Shown here piece by piece: positions 9,384 to 17,538 of a stretch of 64,000 nucleotides of DNA. The DNA lies in contig NZ_JADX01000010.1 in assembly GCF_000518605.1 (NCBI RefSeq), positions 186,001 through 250,000 on the forward strand, given 5' to 3'. The notes beneath the pieces are model-generated. The model worked only from the letters and a program-made list of their open reading frames with translations, was not told where the DNA came from and searched no databases. The position numbers and the translations under genes were made by a program. This stretch comes from Shewanella fidelis ATCC BAA-318 (GTDB lineage: Bacteria > Pseudomonadota > Gammaproteobacteria > Enterobacterales > Shewanellaceae). How positions within the stretch are numbered: the first letter of the stretch is position 1; each line of letters opens with the position of its first letter.

Positions 9384-9657
9384 ATTTGCCTCCCCCGCTA
9401 ATAGATAACTCAAGCTTTACCCTGTTAACTGTATAAGATTAAACCTGTATCAATGCTTAATCTAGGTTTGGATCTTGATTTATGAGTCGTACATTTAACA
9501 GCAATATTAGTAGACCATATTATATGTAAGTTAGTTGCATCAAATTGCATCAGTAACCTATAACACCAGCTTTCTTCTATATTGCATTGACTATATTGTG
9601 TTTGCTTTATCTGTCTTTTAAGCTCAATCTTAAAAGTGATACCTAGAGATTATTTGT

Positions 9658-9963
9658 ATGCAAAAATTAGTGCCGATTATATTTGTTGTTCTGCTATTTA
9701 GCGGCCTTGGCGGGGCAATTTATTATATTAATCAGACTGAAAAGTCAGCCAAGCCAGAGTCATGGTCAGCGTTTATTTATAAAAATGGCTACAACTCGGG
9801 AAGGTACGATAAAAAAGATGGCTTTGACAGTTACCCTAACTGTAAAGCTTATGCTGAGCAACAGTCAGCAAAACTCGAAGATGCGGCGTGGGAGTGTGGC
9901 CTAAATTGCCGTTTCGACTCAATGCGTCAGGGGTTCCATTGCGAGACGATGGAAAACAAATAA
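9658..9963 (+). CDS. Small membrane-anchored protein with four cysteines, unknown
   Basis: 101 residues. An N-terminal hydrophobic helix (about 4-25) acts as a signal anchor or uncleaved signal, and the rest should face the periplasm. It contains four Cys (in YPNCKAY, WECGLNC and HCETM), which suggests disulfides. I do not recognise the family. The Shine-Dalgarno is weak (AGAG about 11 bases upstream). Upstream, 9414-9657 is AT-rich and holds a direct repeat TTGCATCA about 9536-9553 but no gene. It stands alone. Confidence 0.6.
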   Translation: MQKLVPIIFVVLLFSGLGGAIYYINQTEKSAKPESWSAFIYKNGYNSGRYDKKDGFDSYPNCKAYAEQQSAKLEDAAWECGLNCRFDSMRQGFHCETMENK

Positions 9964-10196
9964 CTGTCAGTAACCAGTCTACACATAATAAACCAGCGGC
10001 CAATGCCAGCATATGAAGCTAACCTGTTCATGAGTTGTCATTTCGTTATCTCGCATTAATTACTGCACACTTTTTGTTCAGCTTTGATACAAGTTGTATC
10101 CGCTATTATGTCTCCCAAGTTAATAAGCATCGTAGAAACTAACCAGTTTGATGCGTTTATCAATGAATAAATTTACTCAACTTTGTGGAGTCCAAT

Positions 10197-10502
10197 ATGA
10201 ATAACTTTACGACTAAAGTTCCTTTTTCTGGCCGTATGGCACTGTTGGCCATCATTTTGAGCGTATTCGCTTTTGTAGGCCAAGCGAATGCTAATGAGTT
10301 TAGCCCTAAAGAAAAGGCGGCGATTGCTAAGCACCATCAGATCATTGAAGAGCAACTTGCTGAGAATGATCATGCCTTAGAGTCGACGCTACAATCTGAG
10401 TTTGACGCTCAAGTTGAAGATTCTGAGCAAGAATTCATGCAGCTAGCCTGCACAGCTCACGGAATGGATTTTGATGACACCACAGGTGTCTGTTTCGAAT
10501 AG
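10197..10502 (+). CDS. Small exported protein, unknown function
   Basis: 101 residues starting at the ATG at 10197, preceded by TGGAG at 6 bases spacing; an in-frame GTG at 10185 overlaps that ribosome binding site and is unlikely. A signal peptide spans about residues 1-33 (hydrophobic core LLAIILSVFAFVG, cleavage after ANA). The mature part is acidic and helical with two Cys near the C-terminus. No family recognised. A strong terminator follows. Confidence 0.65.
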   Translation: MNNFTTKVPFSGRMALLAIILSVFAFVGQANANEFSPKEKAAIAKHHQIIEEQLAENDHALESTLQSEFDAQVEDSEQEFMQLACTAHGMDFDDTTGVCFE

Positions 10503-10524
10503 CGACTAGCACCAGATAAGTAAC

Positions 10525-10552
10525 AAAAAACGAGGCTACTGCCTCGTTTTTT
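10525..10552. terminator. Bidirectional terminator
   Basis: CGAGGC (10531-10536) and GCCTCG (10541-10546) form the stem, with six A before and six T after, so it can end the small exported-protein gene on plus and the DUF4240 gene on minus. Confidence 0.88.
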
Positions 10553-10583
10553 GTTGCGCTAGTCTCATGAAAAACAACCAATG

Positions 10584-11093
10584 TTAAAAAGGAAACGCTG
10601 CGCTTAACAGGGGATAATTAGCCTTAAGTTGCTTTTTCTTATGTGAGAACTTCTTACCAGCTGGTGTTGCCTGACCAGACGGTACATAAGGCAGTTCGTC
10701 GTCGTTACGCTCTTCATACAATTGACCGGCGATAAGATCATACTCATCCACAAATGGGTATGCATAGCCATCTTTTTCGGGCCACAGCTCAAGTTTGCCT
10801 AACTCGTCAGCAGACTCGACAACTTTGTCATACCACTCTTGCCCAAGAGAAATTAAGAAACAACGAAATTCAGCAAATGCATACTCTGAGTCGCATCCTG
10901 TAATGACATAAGCCGCACCCCACACTGACCATGAGTAACTGCGACGCATCTGTTGACCAAAGATCTTGTCAAAATCACGCAACTCATCATTACTTAGTAA
11001 ACTCAGCTTCTGCTTCAATGCATCGGCTAATTCAGTTTGATCTTGTTGTGGTGATGTTCGGGTTACTAGTGCCCAAAACTCAGATTCAGTCAT
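10584..11093 (-). CDS. DUF4240 domain protein
   Basis: 169 residues, cytosolic. The N-terminal MTESEFWALV, the central SWSVWGAAYVITGC, and AFAEFRCFLISLGQEWYDKV are the conserved blocks of DUF4240, a family found in many bacteria and often seen alone. Its function is not established. The C-terminus is a basic Lys-rich tail (FSHKKKQLK). It is convergent with the small exported-protein gene. Confidence 0.8.
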   Translation of the reverse strand: MTESEFWALVTRTSPQQDQTELADALKQKLSLLSNDELRDFDKIFGQQMRRSYSWSVWGAAYVITGCDSEYAFAEFRCFLISLGQEWYDKVVESADELGKLELWPEKDGYAYPFVDEYDLIAGQLYEERNDDELPYVPSGQATPAGKKFSHKKKQLKANYPLLSAAFPF

Positions 11094-11265
11094 CGGATTC
11101 TCTAATCATGCGGTTCAATTGCCGCTATTCTAGCGCATTAACCAGAGTGATTGGTACAACAACATCGGTGTCGTTATATAGTAAATCATACAGGTATAGA
11201 CGTAGTTATAAGATTTTTTTACACTTCACTGTACATTTATTCAATATGATGGCTTGAAGCAGATA

Positions 11266-11664
11266 ATGACCAAACCGCATCCCCTGTTAGCCTTTTTGAT
11301 GTTTATTTATGCCTTACTCGCCGTTGCTGCACTATGGCGCACTTTTACCACACAAGCATTTGATCTACTCACTTTAGGTGTATTACCAGTGCTGTACGGG
11401 TTATACACGCGCCAATTTTGGGCTGGAGTCGTATTTAAAATTTACCTTGCAATTCAAACTGTAGCCCTGCTTGCTTTAGCTACTGCGGCAGTAATTGCTT
11501 ACCAAATCACTCCCGAAGATGTAAAAGTTGTCTATCAAGGTCAGAACATTCCAATTAGTGCTCTTGTTGCACTGACTATCCTAGTGATGGGCTTTCAGTA
11601 TTGGGTAGCCTTTAGTCAAAAGACCCGCCTCTATCTTGCATCAAATAACACTAGCAATAACTAA
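11266..11664 (+). CDS. Small integral membrane protein, unknown
   Basis: 132 residues from the ATG at 11266; an upstream in-frame TTG at 11254 is possible but less likely. Four hydrophobic segments are visible (about 8-27, 33-52, 60-85 and 103-123), so it is a small inner-membrane protein. No catalytic motif or family was recognised. No strong Shine-Dalgarno (GAAG about 10 bases upstream). It lies between the DUF4240 gene (divergent) and the double-receiver gene, 90 bases apart. Confidence 0.6.
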   Translation: MTKPHPLLAFLMFIYALLAVAALWRTFTTQAFDLLTLGVLPVLYGLYTRQFWAGVVFKIYLAIQTVALLALATAAVIAYQITPEDVKVVYQGQNIPISALVALTILVMGFQYWVAFSQKTRLYLASNNTSNN

Positions 11665-11754
11665 GCTAAATTAAAGTCACTATATCGCTATAGCATAATC
11701 AGATTGAACTCTATTACGTAATGTGACGCCATACTAAAATAATTAAAAACGGTA

Positions 11755-12561
11755 ATGACACTTATGAGCCATTTACAGCCCAGTGAACTCTCTATCCTAC
11801 TGGTAGAGCCTTCTGATACACAAAGAAAAATCATTTGTCAGCGTTTAGAGCAAGAAGGCATAAAGCTTATTCAAACTGCAACTAACCTTGCTGAAGCTAT
11901 GCAGATCATTAACCGCCATCAGCCAGATCTAGTTGCCAGTGCCATGCATTACGCCGATGGTACCGCATTAGAATTATTACAACAGATAAAGTCATCAGCT
12001 CATTTTAGCGACATTCAGTTTATGTTGGTGTCTAGTGAGTGTCGCCGTGAGCAACTAGAGCAATATAGACAATCTGGTGTGGTGGCAATTTTGCCAAAGC
12101 CTTTTAGTGCAGAACATCTTGGTAAAGCGATTAATGCAACGATCGATCTATTGAGTCATGATGAGTTAGATCTCACTCATTTTGATGTGCAAGATCTGCG
12201 GGTGTTAGTGGTCGATGACAGTAAAATGGCTCGCAATATTATTAAGCGTACGATAACCAATTTAGGTCTACGCTTAATAACCGAAGCGGAAGATGGTCAA
12301 CAAGCTATTGAGCTTATGCAGCAGCAAATGTTTGATCTGGTCATTACTGATTACAATATGCCTAGCGTAGATGGTCTCGCCTTAACTCAGTTCATTCGCA
12401 ACAATAGCCAACAATCACATGTGCCTATTTTGATGGTGTCATCAGAAGCTAATGAAACCCATTTGAACAATGTCTCACAAGCCGGTGTTAACGCCTTGTG
12501 CGATAAGCCATTTGAGCCAAATGTTGTGAAACAGATCTTATATCAGCTATTAGAAGAGTAA
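11755..12561 (+). CDS. Double receiver-domain response regulator without output domain
   Basis: 268 residues made only of two CheY-like receivers. The second (about 147-268) is complete: acidic pair D153-D154, phospho-acceptor D199 in VITDYNMP, and the C-terminal Lys in CDKPFEP. The first (about 14-128) is degenerate: the acidic pair reads E-P and the phospho-acceptor position is A63 in VASAMHY, although the Lys in LPKPF remains. So only the second should be phosphorylated. It has no DNA-binding or enzyme domain, and must act through protein contacts. No histidine kinase is adjacent. An ATG three codons downstream (11764) is an alternative start. Confidence 0.85.
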   Translation: MTLMSHLQPSELSILLVEPSDTQRKIICQRLEQEGIKLIQTATNLAEAMQIINRHQPDLVASAMHYADGTALELLQQIKSSAHFSDIQFMLVSSECRREQLEQYRQSGVVAILPKPFSAEHLGKAINATIDLLSHDELDLTHFDVQDLRVLVVDDSKMARNIIKRTITNLGLRLITEAEDGQQAIELMQQQMFDLVITDYNMPSVDGLALTQFIRNNSQQSHVPILMVSSEANETHLNNVSQAGVNALCDKPFEPNVVKQILYQLLEE

Positions 12562-12696
12562 AAATTGAGAATTCGCCCCTATTTTTGACTTTAATGCCCG
12601 CAGGATAAGGCTAAAGCACTTTTCAAATGCAAAAGCTTGTGGCATGTTAGGTCTTGCTACTAACAATTTAATCTACGGAAAGAAGAGACTATTCAA

Positions 12697-12969
12697 ATGA
12701 ATAAGACTGAACTTGTTGCAAAAATGGCTGAATCTGCAGAACTAACTAAAGCTGAAGCCGCGCGTGCATTAAAATCTTTTGAAGAAACTGTTGCAGAAGC
12801 AATGAAGAATGGAGACAAGATCTCTATCGTTGGTTTTGGTTCTTTTGAAACAACTCAACGCGCAGCTCGTACAGGTCGTAACCCACAGACTGGTAAAGAA
12901 ATCCAGATCCCTGCGGCTACTGTACCTAAGTTCAAAGCTGGCAAGACGCTTAAAGATAGCGTTAACTAA
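12697..12969 (+). CDS. DNA-binding protein HU
   Basis: 90 residues, the standard HU length. MNKTELVAKMAE starts it, VGFGSFE and RTGRNPQTGKEI (the minor-groove arm with its conserved Pro) are present, and FKAGKTLKDSVN ends it. HU is an abundant nucleoid protein that bends DNA without strict sequence specificity. The sequence looks HupA-like rather than HupB-like, but I cannot decide from one copy. AAAGAAGAGA lies just upstream of the ATG. A terminator follows. Confidence 0.96.
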   Translation: MNKTELVAKMAESAELTKAEAARALKSFEETVAEAMKNGDKISIVGFGSFETTQRAARTGRNPQTGKEIQIPAATVPKFKAGKTLKDSVN

Positions 12970-12994
12970 ATCACTGTTTCCGCAGTTAATAACT

Positions 12995-13018
12995 AAACCT
13001 CCCTTGGGAGGTTTTTTT
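12995..13018 (+). terminator. Rho-independent terminator of the HU gene
   Basis: AAACCTCCC and GGGAGGTTT form a perfect stem with a two-base TT loop (12995-13003, 13006-13014), with Ts continuing to 13018. Confidence 0.88.
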
Positions 13019-13197
13019 ATATCTCAACAAACTGCCCCATCTCGGTGCTCCGTGCCCTAACTTGTATCATTTTTGCACAACCACTTGCATATCCAATCAA
13101 TAAACAGCTGTTTTAATTAGATGTTTATTCTGGCTTAGAGCTTGCTAAATAACCCCTGACCATCAAAAACAATAATGTTTCATCTAAGGGGAATACT

Positions 13198-13890
13198 ATG
13201 AACAAGCGACTAATCAAAACCAGTGCTCTGTTATTAAGCTCACTCGTGGCGGTATCTGCACAAGCTGCCGTTGAGGCTAACATTGGTGCGACATCAAACT
13301 ACTTGTGGCGTGGTGTAAGTCAAACCGATGATGCAGTAGCGATACAAGGCGGTATTGACTATAGCCATGAGTCAGGCTTTTATGCTGGCACTTGGGCATC
13401 GAATGTCGATTTTGGTGATGATACTAGCTATGAAGTTGACTTCTATGCTGGCTTTGGCGGCAATTTCACTGACGATTTTGGTTATGACATCAATTATCTC
13501 TACTACGCCTACCCAGATGCTGACGCCAGCGTAGATTTTTCAGAAGTTACCGCAGCCCTTAGCTGGAAGTGGTTAAGTGTTAGCTACTCTCACGTTGTAC
13601 ATGCAGGTGATGATGTCGCCAGTGAACCGCTGGATAATAGCGATATGGGTTATGCTCAAGCCAACTTAAGTTATCCACTGTCAGATACGCTTTCAATCGA
13701 CGCACATTATGGCTATTCAACAGGAGATGTGATCACAGCTTGGTACGATACAGATAGCTATTCTGATTACTCGCTAGCGTTAAGCAAAGATACCGAGCTT
13801 GGTACTGTATCTTTTACTGTCAGTGATACAGATCTGAAAAATGATGATGCCAAGTTTATCCTCGGCTACAACTACAGTTTTTCTCTATAA
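13198..13890 (+). CDS. TorF-family putative outer-membrane porin
   Basis: 230 residues with a classical signal peptide (1-23, cleavage AQA|AVE). The mature part begins ANIGATSNYLWRGVSQTDDAVAIQGGIDY, the hallmark of the TorF/TIGR02001 family, and continues with alternating amphipathic strands ending in an aromatic C-terminus (YNYSFSL), as in outer-membrane barrels. It is probably a small beta-barrel of unknown cargo; the name comes from the family. AAGGGGA precedes the ATG. It is monocistronic by position. Confidence 0.85.
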   Translation: MNKRLIKTSALLLSSLVAVSAQAAVEANIGATSNYLWRGVSQTDDAVAIQGGIDYSHESGFYAGTWASNVDFGDDTSYEVDFYAGFGGNFTDDFGYDINYLYYAYPDADASVDFSEVTAALSWKWLSVSYSHVVHAGDDVASEPLDNSDMGYAQANLSYPLSDTLSIDAHYGYSTGDVITAWYDTDSYSDYSLALSKDTELGTVSFTVSDTDLKNDDAKFILGYNYSFSL

Positions 13891-14217
13891 CATGCTGTAA
13901 ATCAGGCTATTTATGCTAACTTCCAGCATAAATGGCCGCCTCACTTAAAAGTAATTTGCGTTATTAAATTTCATTAAACTACTAAGAAACATCCAAAATA
14001 ATAAAAAACGCGCGATATATGTAATTTTGTTACATTGATCGCATATTTTTAAATCACTTCCTGCTAAATTCCAAATTAAGCGCACGCTAATAGGTTTAAA
14101 TAAGTAAGCCAAGGGGCGCAAACATTGTTTAGTTATTAACCGACGGTATCAGAGTATTCCTTTAAAACGCAACGTAAGCGACTCGGAACATGGATACCTA
14201 GCTAAGAGGAATTCGTG
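13891..14217. other. 327-base intergenic region with two dyads
   Basis: No gene was seen here. An inverted repeat (13909-13917 with 13925-13933) follows the porin gene but lacks a T-run. A larger compound dyad sits at 14012-14042 (ATGTAA and TTACAT around a 5-base centre, with outer arms GCGAT and ATCGC). The remainder is AT-rich and leads into the 59-residue gene, whose ribosome binding site AAGAGGA is at 14203-14209. Confidence 0.6.
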
Positions 14218-14397
14218 ATGGCTCAGACTTTTGAGTTGGTGCCCAACGACGCAGAATTAGAAGCGTACACTTCGCCTAAAGATCAACAAACAGCTGAAGA
14301 GCTAGCTCGTAAAAAGGCCGTTAAAAAACGCCTTGAAGATTATCTTGAACAAGCGCAATTGAAACGCGATTTAAGTGACGATGAGTTTTGGGCCTAG
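14218..14397 (+). CDS. 59-residue protein, PA3496-like
   Basis: 59 residues from the ATG at 14218, with AAGAGGA 8 bases upstream; a GTG one codon earlier is possible. It is charged and helical: the C-terminal half has KKRLEDYLEQAQLKRDLSDDEFWA, a basic-acidic helix resembling the small PA3496-type putative envelope integrity proteins of Pseudomonas and relatives (family recalled from pattern, not verified). No signal peptide or membrane segment is visible. It is followed by a shared terminator and convergent with the symporter gene. Confidence 0.6.
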   Translation: MAQTFELVPNDAELEAYTSPKDQQTAEELARKKAVKKRLEDYLEQAQLKRDLSDDEFWA

Positions 14398-14451
14398 CCT
14401 AACAAAGCAAGTGTAAAGCGAAATGAGCTCACTCTGTTAGCTCTATAAATT

Positions 14452-14485
14452 AAAAAGCTCCTGACATAAATGCAGGAGCTTTTTT
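14452..14485. terminator. Bidirectional terminator
   Basis: AGCTCCTG and CAGGAGCT form the stem around a 9-base loop (about 14456-14463 and 14473-14480), with an A-run before and a T-run after. It can end the 59-residue gene and the convergent symporter gene. Confidence 0.85.
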
Positions 14486-14495
14486 CGTTTTAAGC

Positions 14496-15872
14496 TTAAC
14501 CTTTATTTTCAGCCGCGTCCGTTGCACGCTTGTTTAAGAAATACTCACGCGTTAGCGCAAATACCACAGGACTAAGCAATGCCAATGCTATCAAGTTAGG
14601 GATGGCCATCATGGCATTTAACGTATCAGCCAATAACCAGATAAACTCTAATGAGCTCACGGCTCCTAGCGGTACCACTAGAGTCCAGATGACTCTAAAT
14701 GGCTTGATCACCTTTACCCCAAACAAAAACTGCACACATTTCTCACAGTAAAAGCTCCAACCTAAAATCGTGGTAAATGCAAAAATGGTCAGCGCAATTG
14801 CAACGACATAATTACCTAACGGGAAAGCATGAGAGAAAGCAAACGAGGTTAATGCTGCACCATTCTCACCTGAAGTCCAAGCGCCAGATACGATAATAGC
14901 CAAACCTGTAATGCTACACACAATCAAGGTATCGATAAATGTGCCTAGCATAGCAACTAAACCTTGAGCGACGGGGTTATTCGTTTGCGCAGCAGCATGA
15001 GCAATTGGGGCACTACCTAAGCCCGCTTCATTGGAAAACACACCTCGTGCCACACCAAAACGGATAGCCGCCCAAACCGCCGCACCGGCAAAACCACCTT
15101 GTGCTGCAACAGGATTAAATGCACTGTGAACAATAAGCTCTATTGCCGCCGGGATCTCAGATGCATAGACTATCAATACCGCCACACCCGCAGCTAAGTA
15201 GAAAACTGTCATCATAGGCACAAGCTTACCCGCTACATCGGCAATACGTTTAATACCGCCCATTAGCACTGCACCTACAAGCACCATGAGTATCACACCA
15301 GTTACCCAGTTTGGTACGCCAAAGTTACTGCCTAAGGCATCGGCAACCGAGTTAGCCTGCACTGTATTACCAATACCAAAACCTGCTAATGAACCAAATA
15401 ACGCAAATGCTGTACCTAGCCATGCCCACTTAGAACCCAAGCCATTTTTGATGTAATACATTGGCCCACCAACATGGTTGCCATTGTCATCGACTTCACG
15501 ATATTTAACCGCAAGTACCGCTTCTGCAAACTTAGTCGCCATACCGACTAATGCGGTACACCACATCCAAAATAGCGCACCGGGTCCACCAATAAAAATC
15601 GCGGTAGCCACACCAGCAATATTACCCGTACCAATAGTGGCTGATAGCGATGTCATTAACGCATTAAAAGGGCTAATCTCGCCCTTCATGTTTTTATCTT
15701 TATCTGGAATTCGACCTGACCATAACAGCTTAAAGCCAGTACCGAGTTTGACTATAGGCATTAGGCGTAATCCGACAGTAAGGAATAAGCCTACTCCCAA
15801 AATCATCACCAACATTGGTGTCCCCCAGACCACCCCATTGATCATGCTTACAAAATTCGTAATAGCTTCCAT
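14496..15872 (-). CDS. Alanine/glycine:cation symporter, AgcS family
   Basis: 458 residues, an inner-membrane secondary transporter with about ten or more hydrophobic segments. GLRLMPIVKLGTGF, ATIGTGNIAGVATAI and RGVFSNEAGLGSAPIAHAAA are the conserved blocks of the AgcS family (Na+ or H+ coupled uptake of alanine, glycine or related amino acids). Full length for the family. GAGG precedes the ATG at 15872 by 6 bases. It is monocistronic, and its 300-base upstream region holds an inverted repeat but no riboswitch I can recognise. Which amino acid it carries cannot be told. Confidence 0.92.
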   Translation of the reverse strand: MEAITNFVSMINGVVWGTPMLVMILGVGLFLTVGLRLMPIVKLGTGFKLLWSGRIPDKDKNMKGEISPFNALMTSLSATIGTGNIAGVATAIFIGGPGALFWMWCTALVGMATKFAEAVLAVKYREVDDNGNHVGGPMYYIKNGLGSKWAWLGTAFALFGSLAGFGIGNTVQANSVADALGSNFGVPNWVTGVILMVLVGAVLMGGIKRIADVAGKLVPMMTVFYLAAGVAVLIVYASEIPAAIELIVHSAFNPVAAQGGFAGAAVWAAIRFGVARGVFSNEAGLGSAPIAHAAAQTNNPVAQGLVAMLGTFIDTLIVCSITGLAIIVSGAWTSGENGAALTSFAFSHAFPLGNYVVAIALTIFAFTTILGWSFYCEKCVQFLFGVKVIKPFRVIWTLVVPLGAVSSLEFIWLLADTLNAMMAIPNLIALALLSPVVFALTREYFLNKRATDAAENKG

Positions 15873-16172
15873 TCAAACCTCGTCGATACAGAGAAATTAT
15901 CGTTATTATTTATATTTATAATCGTGTATTTAGGGCTTTTTGATCTTTCATTTGCACTCCAAGATCAAAAGGTCCTAGCAAAGATGGTGCTTATACCAAT
16001 CGATATAAAAAACACTCAACTTAGCAAACAGAGTACAACGAATTGTTAACGTTTGGAAAGGCTAGAAAATAAACTAACTCAGTAAGATGAAAAGTTGTCA
16101 TAACACTTGGTGGCATTATGACAAACAAAAAATGACAAACAGCAGTGACCACTATGAGGTCGATGCAGCCAG
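15873..16172. other. 300-base intergenic region with a 10-bp dyad
   Basis: No gene is visible. TTTTGATCTT (15938-15947) and AAGATCAAAA (15961-15970) form a perfect 10-bp inverted repeat with a 13-base loop and no T-run, 66-98 bases upstream of the symporter start. ATACCAAT (15993-16000) is a partial copy of a motif repeated elsewhere in the window. Two TGTCAT words lie at about 16109-16130 on the minus strand. Most of the rest is AT-rich. Confidence 0.6.
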
Positions 16173-17390
16173 CTAAGCCGCTGCAGTGCGAGGCAGTTTA
16201 AATGAAATAATAAAGGTTAGCAGCAGCATAATGGCTGATATCAACAAACAAGCCGATAAGCCCGCTTCTTGGTAAACCCAGCCCGATAGCACAGTACCAA
16301 GCAGACGCCCCATTGCATTAGCCATGTAGTAAAAGCCAATATCCAGTGACACACCATCTTCACCGGCATAACTAACAATTAAATAGCTATGCAATGACGA
16401 GTTAATCGCAAACACGGCACCAAAAACCATCAAGCCAACAATCAACGCCACTTGTGGTGCAAGCCAACCAGTAAACATGACTAACGCGAGAACACTGGTA
16501 ACCACGGTTAGTACACCAGCCCATAGCGTCGCAGTATTACCGTCAGGAGTACGCTTTCTAGCAGTTAACGCTGGCGCGAAAGATTGCACTATGCCATAAG
16601 CTATCACCCAAGCCGCAAGAAAAGTCCCAACACTGCTATGCTGCCAGCCAAGTTGACTGGCTAAAAATACTGGCAGTGCAACAACAAACCATACATCGCG
16701 GGCGGAAAATAAAAATAAACGAGCCGCAGACAGAATATTCACACTGTCACTTTTAGAAAATATCTGGGTAAATTTAGGTTTGGTTTTGGCCTTACCTAAA
16801 TCCGCTTTGAGACTGACTATGCTATAGATCCACACTAGCAAGAGCGCGAGTGCCATAATAGCTATCGCACCTTTAAAGCCTACGGCCGACAACAATACTC
16901 CACCTAAGAAAAAGCCAGCTCCTTTAAGTGCATTTTTTGAGCCAGTAAGCCTAGCCACCCAACGATACAAGGTATCTTCCGCGCCTTTAGGCACTAAAGT
17001 TTTAATGGCGCTTTTGGCACTCATCTTATTGAGATCTTTAGCGATCCCCGACATTGCCTGTGCCGCCATCACCCAAGGCACTGTCAGCATTGCAGTGGGC
17101 AGTAGCAACATAGATAACGCCACAATCTGCAACCCAAGACCAATGTTCATGGTTCGATTTAGCCCAAGTCTTGCACCTAACCAGCCGCCAACCAAGTTGG
17201 TCACAACACCAAAAATCTCATAAAACAGGAACAGCATAGCGATAGCTAGCGGCGTGTAACCTAAATCATAAAAATGCAGCACTACCAACATGCGCAATGC
17301 GCCATCAGTCAGTGTGAACGCCCAATAGTTACCGGTCACGATTAAATACTGCTTAATACTGTCCGGCAAAGAAGCAAGTTTTGTTAGCAC
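16173..17390 (-). CDS. arsJ: ArsJ, organoarsenical (1-arseno-3-phosphoglycerate) efflux permease
   Basis: 405 residues from a GTG at 17390, chosen because AGGTGG lies 7 bases upstream; a TTG two codons earlier is too close. It is a major-facilitator protein with about 12 hydrophobic segments. The specific call rests on context and on the sequence (SIKQYLIVTGNYWAFTLTDGALRMLVVLHF near the start is typical of ArsJ): it follows a GAPDH gene, acr3 and arsR on the same strand. ArsJ exports 1-arseno-3-phosphoglycerate made by GAPDH from arsenate and glyceraldehyde-3-phosphate; the product then decomposes outside. It is the last gene of the operon, 148 bases after the GAPDH gene. Confidence 0.9.
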   Translation of the reverse strand: MLTKLASLPDSIKQYLIVTGNYWAFTLTDGALRMLVVLHFYDLGYTPLAIAMLFLFYEIFGVVTNLVGGWLGARLGLNRTMNIGLGLQIVALSMLLLPTAMLTVPWVMAAQAMSGIAKDLNKMSAKSAIKTLVPKGAEDTLYRWVARLTGSKNALKGAGFFLGGVLLSAVGFKGAIAIMALALLLVWIYSIVSLKADLGKAKTKPKFTQIFSKSDSVNILSAARLFLFSARDVWFVVALPVFLASQLGWQHSSVGTFLAAWVIAYGIVQSFAPALTARKRTPDGNTATLWAGVLTVVTSVLALVMFTGWLAPQVALIVGLMVFGAVFAINSSLHSYLIVSYAGEDGVSLDIGFYYMANAMGRLLGTVLSGWVYQEAGLSACLLISAIMLLLTFIISFKLPRTAAA

Positions 17391-17470
17391 GATCAAACCA
17401 CCTAATAAAGGAATGAGGATGCGAGAAAAAAGAAACAGCCAAAAAGCGACACGACTTCAATCTGGCTTTA

Positions 17471-17505
17471 CCTAGGTCCTAGGTCCTAGATTCTAGATTC
17501 TATAA
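17471..17505. repeat. Seven-base tandem repeat between GAPDH and arsJ
   Basis: Five successive 7-base units, CCTAGGT, CCTAGGT, CCTAGAT, TCTAGAT, TCTATAA (17471-17505), the last degraded. Each contains CTAG. It lies in the 148-base spacer between the GAPDH and arsJ genes and is in no reading frame. Confidence 0.85.
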
Positions 17506-17538
17506 GCAAAGCGTCCTGCTCTTCCTAAGCTCTTATCT

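Noticed and set aside
10931..11257. 108-codon plus-strand frame over the start of the DUF4240 gene
   Set aside because: Antisense to a recognised domain, low-complexity product, no Shine-Dalgarno.
15478..15921. 147-codon plus-strand frame opposite the AgcS symporter gene
   Set aside because: It lies antisense to a gene with clear family motifs, and its codons look like a shadow; no ribosome binding site of its own.
16105..16135. Second Pho-box candidate near the AgcS upstream region
   Set aside because: Two TGTCAT words occur on the minus strand but are 14 bases apart, not 11, and no -10 element is placed for them.
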